From Thiohalobacter sp. (GTDB taxonomy: Bacteria > Pseudomonadota > Gammaproteobacteria > DSM-19610), in contig JALSRZ010000006.1 of NCBI GenBank assembly GCA_026984515.1, forward strand, positions 33,372 to 97,371: a DNA stretch of 64,000 nucleotides. Reading direction: 5' to 3'. Made by a program: the position numbers and the translations under genes. The notes below the pieces were generated by a model, which saw only the letters and a list, made by a program, of their open reading frames with translations, did not search any database and was not told where the DNA came from. Positions 30,089 through 39,321 of this stretch are shown here, piece by piece; position 1 is the stretch's first letter; each line of letters opens with the position of its first letter.

Positions 30089-31317
30089 CAGGCAGCCGCT
30101 TGCCGCGATGCAAGTGAACGGAAGTGGTCCAGCAACTGGTCGACCAGCAGATGGCGGTCAAAGTGCTGGCGGAAATACCGGCATCCGTTGCTGCCCAGCC
30201 TGTTACGCTCTTCAGGCGTCATCCTGAACAGGGTCAGGACTGCTTCCGACAGGGCCTTTGCATCACTGGCCGGCACTGCCAGACCGGCATCCGCCTCGAT
30301 CACCATACGCGCACCTTCGCCATTGAGACTCGCCAGGACCGGCCTTCCGGCGGCCATATAGCTCTGCAGTTTGCTGGGTACCGTGGCGGAAAAAACCGGA
30401 TCATCGGTCAGCGTCACAAGCAGTGCCGACGCCTGGCGGAAAATGCAGGGCATGGCAGCCAGCGGATAGCGACCGGGAACCGACACATTACGCAGACCAC
30501 GTTCCTGTACTTCGCGACACAACCATTGCCTGCGCGCACCTTCACCCAGCATGACAAAATGTATATCCGGATAGCTCTTCAATAAACAGGCTGCTTCGAC
30601 AACCACGTCAAGTGCCTGCACCGTACCGATGTTGCCGGCAAATACAACCGGGAAGCAGGCATCCAGGCCCGGCACCTGCAGTTCCGACGCTTCGCCCACG
30701 CCACAGAAAACGGCATCGACGGAATTCGGGTAATATACAACCGGCCTGCCGGGCGCCAGCTCCTTGACAGCGGAAAGGTAAGCGCGCGACTGCACCAGCA
30801 CAAGGCTGGAGTGACGATAGATAAAACTGACAATGCGTCGTACAACAGCCAGTATGTGCCGGTTTCGCACATAGCCGGTAGCCGCCAGGCTCTCCGGCCA
30901 GAGGTCCTGCACCCACACCACCACCGGACACCCCTTCAGGCGACCAAGCAACAGGGCCGGGATCGCCTGCAGCAGCGGCGAGGACGCGTACACGAATATC
31001 ACATCGTAGCGACGGCCACGCAGCAACCAGGGAGCAAACAACAGCCCGGAAAAGATAAAGGACAGATAGTTAATGACCAGTCGGAATGCCGTGGCTGACC
31101 CCCGGGAGGCAAGCGGAACCCGAAACACGGAAACCCCGGCACGTTGCTCCCGTTGACAACCCCAGCCACGATAACCGGGGTAGTAGCGCCCTTCTGGATA
31201 GTTAGGCTTGCCAGTGAGCACATCGACCTCCTCGCCGCGCTCGGACAAAGCCTGGGCCAGATCATTGATCCGGAAATCCTCGGGCCAGAAGTGCTGGGTC
31301 GAGACCAGGATCCTCAC
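30088..31317 (-). CDS. Glycosyltransferase family 4, WbuB-like (paralog 1)
   Basis: VRILVSTQHFWPEDFRINDLAQALSERGEEVDVLTGKPNYPEGRYYPGY; GTG start in GTGA overlap with upstream CDS. Confidence 0.88.
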   Translation of the reverse strand: MRILVSTQHFWPEDFRINDLAQALSERGEEVDVLTGKPNYPEGRYYPGYRGWGCQREQRAGVSVFRVPLASRGSATAFRLVINYLSFIFSGLLFAPWLLRGRRYDVIFVYASSPLLQAIPALLLGRLKGCPVVVWVQDLWPESLAATGYVRNRHILAVVRRIVSFIYRHSSLVLVQSRAYLSAVKELAPGRPVVYYPNSVDAVFCGVGEASELQVPGLDACFPVVFAGNIGTVQALDVVVEAACLLKSYPDIHFVMLGEGARRQWLCREVQERGLRNVSVPGRYPLAAMPCIFRQASALLVTLTDDPVFSATVPSKLQSYMAAGRPVLASLNGEGARMVIEADAGLAVPASDAKALSEAVLTLFRMTPEERNRLGSNGCRYFRQHFDRHLLVDQLLDHFRSLASRQAAA

Positions 31318-32333
31318 GGGCGCAGGATTCGTTCCAGAAACTGGTCGGCCGTCATTACCGGCGCAAGCGGCTCGGGGCAACCCAGAAAACGGCGTACTGC
31401 GCGCGCTATCGACAAAGCCGAGCCAGCGTCGAAGGTCTCCGCCGGGGTTACCAGGTCGCGCACATAATCCAGCTCGGATGCCACAACAGGCAAACCACAG
31501 GCTTTTGCCTCAAGAAGTGGCAGACCGAATGACTCCGATGTCGAGGGGAAAATCAGCGCGCGCGAATGCCTGTACAAATTCAATACCTGCTCCCGGGACA
31601 ATCCGTCCGGGTTCTCAATGCGCAGCTTGTTGTCCGCACACAGCTGCGCCACCCGGTCGAGCAGTCTCCTGTTTTCCGGCCCAATCGTCAATACCAGTGA
31701 CGGGAATAACCCTGCCTCCGCGAGCAGTAGCCACGCATCAAGCAAACGGTCATGATTCTTGTGCGCATCCCCTGCGGCCACATACACGAAATCATATTCG
31801 CCGGCGCCCTCTTCGCAATCCTGGTCAACAATCACTGAATCGGCAAACGGCAATATGCTTACTTCCGGGTCTGCTCCGTGCCATTTGCGCAACTCCCGGG
31901 CCATCGTACCGGTCTGTACCACGTATTCATCCACGCGGCGCCGGAACACTTTTGTGATCAGGCGTTCAAGAGCGATACGCAGCGCAATTTTCAGTGGAAA
32001 CTGCCGCAGCGAATTGACACCAAGCAGATTTCGATTTTGCTGGAATACGACTACCCTGCCGTGCACCGGAAACAGCGGCGGCAGACCGTTAAAGCAAAGT
32101 ATCACATCACCGCTCTGACTCGTGCGCCACAATCGCCATTGCGCCACAAACCTCGCCAGCCCTGTCCGGTTAACATAATGTACTTCAAGCCCCTGCGGCA
32201 ATCTCAACCGATGCCGTGTACGTGCATCCAGCTGCGCCCATTGCAATGCGGCCGGTGCTGCATTCAGCAAGTCCTGCAACAATACAAATCCACCTCCCGT
32301 ATGGACATTTGGAGCATGCAACAGCAGACGCAT
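31314..32333 (-). CDS. Glycosyltransferase family 4
   Basis: MRLLLHAPNVHTGGGFVLLQDLL..VAAGDAHKNHDRLLDAW..LIFPSTSESFGLPLLEAKACGLPVVASELDYV. Confidence 0.85.
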   Translation of the reverse strand: MRLLLHAPNVHTGGGFVLLQDLLNAAPAALQWAQLDARTRHRLRLPQGLEVHYVNRTGLARFVAQWRLWRTSQSGDVILCFNGLPPLFPVHGRVVVFQQNRNLLGVNSLRQFPLKIALRIALERLITKVFRRRVDEYVVQTGTMARELRKWHGADPEVSILPFADSVIVDQDCEEGAGEYDFVYVAAGDAHKNHDRLLDAWLLLAEAGLFPSLVLTIGPENRRLLDRVAQLCADNKLRIENPDGLSREQVLNLYRHSRALIFPSTSESFGLPLLEAKACGLPVVASELDYVRDLVTPAETFDAGSALSIARAVRRFLGCPEPLAPVMTADQFLERILRP

Positions 32334-32667
32334 ATTACCTGCTTGCTCCACGCTTACAGACATCCACCTTACCCAATCCCTGCGGAAACATCCGTCGAAC
32401 GTCATTCCTGGCACGGTTATCCAGCGATGATACCACGCGGCGCACTCCTTGATCTGGCCGCGCACTGAAAGGGGTAACGTGAGAACAGGTTTCTCCGACA
32501 GGCGATACGGAAGAGAAATAGTAATTTGAGATACAGCAACGGCGCGTATCTGTGACAGCTGAACTCATCACCGGCCAACAGTTACAACAGGGCGGGCCAT
32601 CCTTACCAGAAGGGGAATTGATCCTGGTAGATGTTTGAACCGTATTCATAAACTATCCTTCAACCAT

Positions 32668-34179
32668 TTATGCTACTATTGTTTTTTCTCGAAAAAGCCA
32701 GGCTGCCATAAAATGAAATATGAGCGCGATTGGAATTATGCCGATGGCTCCTGATACGAACCATGCATCCTGCTGGATAGCCGAAAATAACCCAAGCCAT
32801 ATTACTGGCACATAGGCTAGTCGTAAAAAGGCTAACTTACGTTTTGCGTATACCTCCCACGCCCAATAAAACGCACCCATGAACAGGGATGTGAACACCG
32901 CAAGCGGCCAGCCGCCATTCCAGTACGCCTCAGCAAACATCCCGGGAGCACTCTGACTGTCCGGATTCCCGTCGACTAGCTGATTAAATTCGAATCCCGG
33001 GGTCATAATTGGCTTCTCGGGATAAATAATTCTGGGAATAAATACATAAAGTGCCAATGCGAAGGTGTCGCCTGAACGACCCTGGTCATAAGCCGTCATG
33101 GCGAAGGATTGAGCATTTGCGTAATTCAAGCGGCACCACCAACTCTGCACTCCGGGGAGAAGGTCCGCCGCATCGTCCCTGCCGCTGCGCGCAAATTCTT
33201 CGAGCGCGGACTGCACGTCAGACAAACTTGTCAATCCCTTTACGCCGTAAGCCATGCGAGCGATGGTAACCAAAGGTGTCAGCACAACTCCATATAGCAC
33301 GGCACCCATCAGCCCGATAATTACAATCCGTTTGAATCGTATCCCGGTCAGAACCGCCGCCAGCATAAGCGCGACCCCTACTTTCAATATTGCAAGTTTA
33401 CTCAACGTAACAAATGCACTCCCTCCTTCAATAAATAACAACACATAAAAAGGAAGTGCAAATTTTTTCTTGTCAGATCTATACAAAATAAACAGGGGGA
33501 CAAGCGCCAACGTCGATAGCACCGAAAAATACTCAATACTTCCGGGTAACACCACGTCCAACAACCCCAAAGCTCGCGGAAGTACAAGCAAAAACTTAAT
33601 AGGAAGACCGATCAAAACAAAAATAACAGAAACTCGCCATAAAGCGTGTCGAACATCCTTCCGATGATAGTCTGTCGTTATTTGATCAGAACGACTTCTT
33701 GCAAGAACTTTTCTGAGCAGTATATACATACCCATTACGGAAATTATTCCCGCAAGGTTAAGCAGATTTGCTCGATATAGCTCTCCGCTACCAACATAAT
33801 AGTAGGCATCGGAATAATCGATGGATTCTTCCGTACCGAAATAATAAAGCAAAGGGCCAAAGCCATAATAAGAAGCTGCAGTAAGTAGGAACCATGTAAT
33901 AGGAAACCATAGCCGAACCGGTGAAACTGCAATACTGGTGGCTGCCGCACCCAAGCAAGCCACGAGAATCACGAATAAGGTTATCAGATTAACGAATCGC
34001 ATCCAGTCAGGGTCGGAGCCCGCCAGAAAATACACAGGCAGCCAAGCCAGCATAAAAAAAGTAACCGCGGGAAACGAAAATATTCGCTGTATAATCACGA
34101 GCGATTTCCACCTTCTGGATTCACTTTGGCCATAATATTTGAGAGCTGTTCGGCACTTGAATACCCACTGCGCAAACAC
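32668..34179 (-). CDS. Polytopic membrane protein, oligosaccharide repeat-unit polymerase (Wzy-like)
   Basis: Multiple TM helices; C-terminal PRIIYPEKPIMTPGFEFN..APGMFAEAYWNGGW motif typical of O-antigen polymerase-like proteins. Confidence 0.7.
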   Translation of the reverse strand: MFAQWVFKCRTALKYYGQSESRRWKSLVIIQRIFSFPAVTFFMLAWLPVYFLAGSDPDWMRFVNLITLFVILVACLGAAATSIAVSPVRLWFPITWFLLTAASYYGFGPLLYYFGTEESIDYSDAYYYVGSGELYRANLLNLAGIISVMGMYILLRKVLARSRSDQITTDYHRKDVRHALWRVSVIFVLIGLPIKFLLVLPRALGLLDVVLPGSIEYFSVLSTLALVPLFILYRSDKKKFALPFYVLLFIEGGSAFVTLSKLAILKVGVALMLAAVLTGIRFKRIVIIGLMGAVLYGVVLTPLVTIARMAYGVKGLTSLSDVQSALEEFARSGRDDAADLLPGVQSWWCRLNYANAQSFAMTAYDQGRSGDTFALALYVFIPRIIYPEKPIMTPGFEFNQLVDGNPDSQSAPGMFAEAYWNGGWPLAVFTSLFMGAFYWAWEVYAKRKLAFLRLAYVPVIWLGLFSAIQQDAWFVSGAIGIIPIALIFHFMAAWLFREKTIVA

Positions 34180-35132
34180 CTCTCACGACCGGCCATCGCT
34201 ATTCTTTTACGCGCTTCGTCATTTCCCAGATAAAACCGTATTTTCTCTTTCAGCTCTTCATCATCTCCGAAATATTCGGCTTCCTTACCTTCTTCGAACA
34301 AGGCGAGGTGATCATCCGTGCGTTCGGCCAACAGGAATATCCCCATTGCCGGAATTTCAAAGCTGCGGGTTGTAGTGGTCTCGGGTATATGCTTGCCAAG
34401 CAGCCCCAACGCGATTTTCGTGTTTGCGAGGGCGCGCAGGTAGTCCTCCCCCCAGGCGCCGTTACCGCAAACATAGGGGCATATCCACTCATTCCTTTTC
34501 GCATATTGTGGCCAATAGTTCCCCCATACTCGCAAGCGCCCAGCCACTTCACTTGCAGCCTTCAGGCGTGCTGCATAGTGGGCTTGGCAGTGCCCGACAA
34601 AGCAGACGTCGGAAGCCCAAAGGGCTGCATTTTCTGGCCTTTGTCTATATGAAATAAACCTTGGATCGAAACCTTGCAGGGCAAGCACTATCTCGTGAGC
34701 ACCATAAATCCTGTACTTTTTCAGTTCAAATGGTTTGGTGGTTACAATCCAGTCGTAAATGGGAATACACTGCCGAAAATGCCGGGACCGATTATCATCA
34801 AAATGTGCATCGGGCGTGTAATGTAACAATCGTCCTTGCATCTGCTCTCGAATCGCTTCCAGCGTCTCTGGATAAATCCAGCGTCCCTTGTCAACCCAGA
34901 CCAGGTCACTCGAACCAATTGAGCGGGAATGAGCGATCAGCGCCCGGTTCATTCCCCGGACATGTGGGCCGGAGTTTATACGATGCGCCAGTGAACGAAA
35001 TACGCGATTTCCGCCCGTAGTCCAGGGAGAAGTGTCGAATGATACAACCTCATGCCCCAGGTTCCGTAACGTGTGCATACGTTCCCGACACGTCCCGCCC
35101 TCCCAAAGCTCGCCAATATAATAAATACGCAT
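34095..35132 (-). CDS. Glycosyltransferase (CgeB/Glyco_trans_1_2-like)
   Basis: MRIYYIGELWEGGTCRERMHTLRNLGHEVVSFDTSP; LGLLGKHIPETTTTRSFEIPAMGIFLLAERTDDHLALFEEGKEAEYFGDDEELKEKIRFYL. Confidence 0.75.
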   Translation of the reverse strand: MRIYYIGELWEGGTCRERMHTLRNLGHEVVSFDTSPWTTGGNRVFRSLAHRINSGPHVRGMNRALIAHSRSIGSSDLVWVDKGRWIYPETLEAIREQMQGRLLHYTPDAHFDDNRSRHFRQCIPIYDWIVTTKPFELKKYRIYGAHEIVLALQGFDPRFISYRQRPENAALWASDVCFVGHCQAHYAARLKAASEVAGRLRVWGNYWPQYAKRNEWICPYVCGNGAWGEDYLRALANTKIALGLLGKHIPETTTTRSFEIPAMGIFLLAERTDDHLALFEEGKEAEYFGDDEELKEKIRFYLGNDEARKRIAMAGRERCLRSGYSSAEQLSNIMAKVNPEGGNRS

Positions 35133-35914
35133 CAGGGATCCTTGATCCCCGTAATCAGGAACACCCGTGTGAAGACACGATGCCCCGTGCTCCCGGTTTC
35201 TATCAGGTTCCAGATCATAAGTTGCAGGCGAATAACCTGCCACAGCACAAAGCGGATGCTGGAAACCAGGGAAAGACCATAAGGCGGTGGGTCACACTCC
35301 CGTGCTTCGTAGTTGCCAAACCCGGCCACCCGTAACAGGCGGCCCAGTGCATTCGGGTTAAAGCCTATCTCGTGGCTGAAGTCACCATATCGAGCTTGCA
35401 CACCCCACGGGACCCCTGCATTGGGGGTTTGCAAGATCAAACGACCGCCGGGTTTCAGTGCAGCGTAGGCTGCGTCCAGGAAGCGCAGCGCTTCATCCTT
35501 GTATAAATGCTCGATGATGTCGAAGCCGGTAATCAGGTCGAACTGACCGGAATTCGCTTGCAAAAATCCGATGACGTCGCCGGACGTGACATCGGGCGTG
35601 ATCTGACGCGACAATGCCACCTGATCCGGGCTGATATCCACGCCTTCTACCCGCTGATAGCCCTGCTCAACAAAAAAATGCAGGAGTTTGCCTCCGCCAC
35701 AGGCGAGATCCACGATCCTTGCAGTCCTGCTCTCAGGCAACCAGCCCCGCAAGTGGTAGCGCCGCGCCTTTCCCCACCGCAGCGATTCGATGTGATCGAA
35801 GTTTTCGGGCGCATCCTGGAAGTTTTTTCCATAGCTGGCGTAGATACGCTCGCGGTAATTTGATGATTGATCATTTATTTTCATATCACGCTTTATGCAG
35901 TCAGAGTCTCTCAA
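35132..35914 (-). CDS. Class I SAM-dependent methyltransferase (start may be 35884)
   Basis: ARIVDLACGGGKLLHFFVEQGYQRVEGVDISPDQVALSRQI; FDLITGFDIIEHLYKDEALRFLDAAYAALKPGGRLILQTPN. Confidence 0.88.
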   Translation of the reverse strand: MRDSDCIKRDMKINDQSSNYRERIYASYGKNFQDAPENFDHIESLRWGKARRYHLRGWLPESRTARIVDLACGGGKLLHFFVEQGYQRVEGVDISPDQVALSRQITPDVTSGDVIGFLQANSGQFDLITGFDIIEHLYKDEALRFLDAAYAALKPGGRLILQTPNAGVPWGVQARYGDFSHEIGFNPNALGRLLRVAGFGNYEARECDPPPYGLSLVSSIRFVLWQVIRLQLMIWNLIETGSTGHRVFTRVFLITGIKDP

Positions 35915-37196
35915 TAGTAGACGGCCTGATGGCTGGCAGCCAATGCCGCGCCATTCGGAATGACATAATCAGCTGCACACCATAGTAGAGAGAAATCGCA
36001 ACAGCGGCGCCTATCAGCCCCGCCCATTCGATGCAGATAAAACCAACAACGATGGCCAGCAAAGACCCGGTAGACTCAACCAACAGAATACTTCGTGTGG
36101 CCTCGTTGGCATAACAAACCCTGTTTGCCACATGGGCGAGAATGAGCAGCGCGTAACCACCGACAATCCAGGGCAACAGATAGGATACACTGCGGTATAG
36201 TTCTCCCAGGAGAATATGAGCCAGCCACGCATGCCCGATCCAGGCGAGTGCGATAGCCGTCAGGGAGCCCAACACAACCAACAACACCCATTTTCGCAAG
36301 TAGTTGTCGGCACGCTGATGCTCCCTCTTGACCAGTGCATTCTGGTAAGCCGGGCGAATCGTCGTTTCTAAAATCCCGCCAAACATCAGCATGGGACGAC
36401 TGGCAAGGCCGTATATAGCCACATACAGGCCCACGTCCGCTGGGGAAAGAAGCGCACCGATCATGTAGCGGTCTGCCATGCCGGAGACCCAGCCGAGCAG
36501 ACCAAGCGGCAGAAGCGGCAAGGAATATTTCCAGAACCGGTCAACAAGAGCGGGGTGTTCCGTGATTGTGGCATGCCCTGTTCTGTCGCGCGGAACAGAT
36601 CTTCGCATAACGGCCCAGACACACAATGACGCCAGCAGGAATCCGGCAAGCACCAGGGTTACGCTTACGCCCATCAGTTTCACCAGAAACCATGCCAGGA
36701 GTGGCCGCCCCCATGCTTCAGCAACCGCCCATATTCCATAGGCACGATGATTTTCTACCGCATTTAACAATGAGGTATTCTGCATTCGGGCAATCTCAAC
36801 AGCAACCAGTGCAGCCAACAAGCCCAGGATTGTCATAGTGGCCCAGCCAAACACCAACGCCGCCGTTGCGCCCGTAAGAAACACCGGTAGCGTCCATGTA
36901 ATAAGTTTGACCAGTTGTTCGCGGGCCACCGTCTTCACGAGCCCACCATTCCCCTGCAAGGCATACTCGGGGTAGTAGCGCAGCAGAGCCTGCATGGTTG
37001 AATTGGCCAGACCGGCGGCGGCGAGTGCGACGATACCCAGCCACAGACTGAATTCTCCAAAAACCGCCGGCGGCAAAATTTCTGTCAACAGGCGTATCCC
37101 CGCCAACTGTCCGAATACCGCCAAACCTTGCAAGCCGGCAAGCCAGGCGCCATCCGACAATAACGAGCGTCCTCTCATTTCAATTTTTGGCTGCAA
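35901..37196 (-). CDS. Oligosaccharide flippase (Wzx/MATE-like), copy 1
   Basis: 12-TM-like polytopic protein; DGAWLAGLQGLAVFGQLAGIRLLTEILPPAVFGEFSLW. Confidence 0.8.
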   Translation of the reverse strand: MQPKIEMRGRSLLSDGAWLAGLQGLAVFGQLAGIRLLTEILPPAVFGEFSLWLGIVALAAAGLANSTMQALLRYYPEYALQGNGGLVKTVAREQLVKLITWTLPVFLTGATAALVFGWATMTILGLLAALVAVEIARMQNTSLLNAVENHRAYGIWAVAEAWGRPLLAWFLVKLMGVSVTLVLAGFLLASLCVWAVMRRSVPRDRTGHATITEHPALVDRFWKYSLPLLPLGLLGWVSGMADRYMIGALLSPADVGLYVAIYGLASRPMLMFGGILETTIRPAYQNALVKREHQRADNYLRKWVLLVVLGSLTAIALAWIGHAWLAHILLGELYRSVSYLLPWIVGGYALLILAHVANRVCYANEATRSILLVESTGSLLAIVVGFICIEWAGLIGAAVAISLYYGVQLIMSFRMARHWLPAIRPSTIERL

Positions 37197-37237
37197 TAAA
37201 ATGTTTCCCGTGCATCGATGGCATTAGCGACTTATTT

Positions 37238-38218
37238 TTATGTGAGCGCCAGTTTCTTGTAGAGGGAAAGATACTGATCACTGATCGTGGCGGAAGAATA
37301 TCGTCTGACATTATGTAAACCACTCTCAATAAGATAATTACGGTAAACCGGATCACAAATAATCCGCTGTATGCCTTCACGAATCTTCGACACGTCAAGT
37401 GAATCGACAAGACAGGCCCCGTCGCCTGCCACCTCGCGCATAGGTGACATATTGGTGGTGATCACTGGACGGCCTGTTGCCTGGGCTTCAATAATCGGCA
37501 CCCCGAACCCCTCGCCCAGCGAAACAAAAGATACAACATCGCATCTGACGTATTGTTCGTACAACGCTTCATGGGTTATCCCGACAAGGTTTTCATAGAC
37601 AACAGCACATTCAGCCAGCTTTTTCTTTATCCGATCGTCAAGATTACCAATCAACACCAGGCGGCAATGCACGCCTTTCAGGGCTTCCACCAGACGCTCA
37701 GTATTCTTGTTAGAGCTTGTGCCGACCTGAAGGATCACAGGGCATTCCTGCACGAATGGCTTTGCCACGGGCCTGAATATGGCGCCATGGCAATTCCCGA
37801 TCACTTCGATACGCTTATCTTTAATGCCAAGGTGTTGGGAAACATTCTCACTGGTTTCGCTTGATATGGCGGTTACTACTCCAGCGCTCCGAATTGGCAA
37901 GATCAACCAGATCCATTTGTACAGACACCGCTTGATCCCTCGCAGGTCATACAGATAGTGGCGAAGATCATGAATAGTGAGGACTGTTTTCCTGCCCGGG
38001 AGCAGATTCACCATGTAATGGATGTCGCCTGTCACATGGTAGATATCGGCATTCAACTTCCGCAGTTGCCACGCATCCACGAGCAATCGGCTCCGTGGGC
38101 CTGCCACATATTCGACAACCTCGATCTGTTTACCCAGTTCGCCAGCAACGGTATGGAAAAGCTCTTCGATGCTGTAAGCGCCCTGTCGCTGCTGCCGGTA
38201 AATGATCACGACTTTCAT
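37238..38218 (-). CDS. Glycosyltransferase family 4
   Basis: TVLTIHDLRHYLYDLRG; VILQVGTSSNKNTERLVEALKG; VVSFVSLGEGFGVPIIEAQATGRPVITTNMSPMREVAGDGACLVD. Confidence 0.88.
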   Translation of the reverse strand: MKVVIIYRQQRQGAYSIEELFHTVAGELGKQIEVVEYVAGPRSRLLVDAWQLRKLNADIYHVTGDIHYMVNLLPGRKTVLTIHDLRHYLYDLRGIKRCLYKWIWLILPIRSAGVVTAISSETSENVSQHLGIKDKRIEVIGNCHGAIFRPVAKPFVQECPVILQVGTSSNKNTERLVEALKGVHCRLVLIGNLDDRIKKKLAECAVVYENLVGITHEALYEQYVRCDVVSFVSLGEGFGVPIIEAQATGRPVITTNMSPMREVAGDGACLVDSLDVSKIREGIQRIICDPVYRNYLIESGLHNVRRYSSATISDQYLSLYKKLALT

Positions 38219-38356
38219 GATGAATCGTTCCAAACGCGGGGAACAGGCAATATAAACGCTCTTTTTGTCCGACGGAACCACTACCTGGCGATCCGCCATC
38301 CTTCCCGTCAGGCAGCACTGGTCTGACCGGCTGCACCCTATTACAGCGGGGATTAA

Positions 38357-39295
38357 TTATTCGGCCGCAGACCGAGTTCTCTGGTGCCGTACAGCATTCA
38401 GAAACAAGGCCAGGATCACACCCGTCACAATGCCTGATACAGCGCCCAGGAGCATATACAGTTTCATAACAGGTCTGAACGGCTCATCCGGAACCACAGC
38501 GGGATCGATAATCCTGAAAGCATACTCCTCGGTAATGTTGGCGAGAATAATCTGTTTCATTTCTGACTCTATCAGGTGGTTGACCACTTCCTGGAGCTCC
38601 ACCACACTGGTTTTGCCACGCTGCTCGCGAAGATAGGCGATGGCCTTCTCGGACTCCGTGACCGCTTTTTTGCGCAGCATCTCGTTGACCCGGCGCACCA
38701 GCTCATTGGCCCAGTATGCAGCCTGTTGCGGATTCTTCCATTCAATCGACAGCCTTACCAGGCCGGTTTTCCGATCTTCCGAGATTCTGCGTATTTTCCG
38801 GTCAAACAGTTTCCAGGCATCCTCCCGGGTAGGAATATCTTCCGGGTCGCTGTCCTTCCAGCGCTGGTTTTCCTCATCCCAGTCGTCGTAGAACAGTACC
38901 GGCAACAGTTTCTCATCCTTGATAAACTGTTCAGTAAATTTCCGTGACCCGAGGGTTGCGATCGATTCGTTTTTCTTGTTGCCCTGGTCAACGTCGATAC
39001 CCGTAATGGCGGCCAGCCCGCCAAACTGCCCAAGCTGAGCGGCAAGACGGCTATTACTGTCTTTTTCGGATGCCGGGAAAATCTCTGTCGCCGCCCGGTA
39101 TAGCGGTGTCATCATGATGGCGAGCGCAATCGACAATAAGGTACAAACCGCGACAATCCCCACAATCATCGATCGGTAATGCGTCAAGGCGTCCCAGACT
39201 TCGAACAGGCTCACACCGTCTTCTACGGGAACGTCAGACAAGCCGGCTCTCTGGTGACAAGCACGAACTTTTGATTCATCACTATGCGTCAGCAT
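38357..39295 (-). CDS. Chain-length determinant protein (Wzz/PCP family), copy 1
   Basis: Two TM segments; LFEVWDALTHYRSMIVGIVAVCTLLSIALAIMMTPLYRA; C-term ILANITEEYAFRIIDPAVVPDEPFRPVMKLYMLLGAVSG. Confidence 0.85.
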   Translation of the reverse strand: MLTHSDESKVRACHQRAGLSDVPVEDGVSLFEVWDALTHYRSMIVGIVAVCTLLSIALAIMMTPLYRAATEIFPASEKDSNSRLAAQLGQFGGLAAITGIDVDQGNKKNESIATLGSRKFTEQFIKDEKLLPVLFYDDWDEENQRWKDSDPEDIPTREDAWKLFDRKIRRISEDRKTGLVRLSIEWKNPQQAAYWANELVRRVNEMLRKKAVTESEKAIAYLREQRGKTSVVELQEVVNHLIESEMKQIILANITEEYAFRIIDPAVVPDEPFRPVMKLYMLLGAVSGIVTGVILALFLNAVRHQRTRSAAE

Positions 39296-39321
39296 TTCGC
39301 GTTGTTCACCTCCAGGCCGCA

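Noticed and set aside
32335-32649. 104-aa minus ORF between Wzy-like and GT4 genes
   Set aside because: No recognisable family and atypical composition; possibly degraded sequence but cannot be supported.
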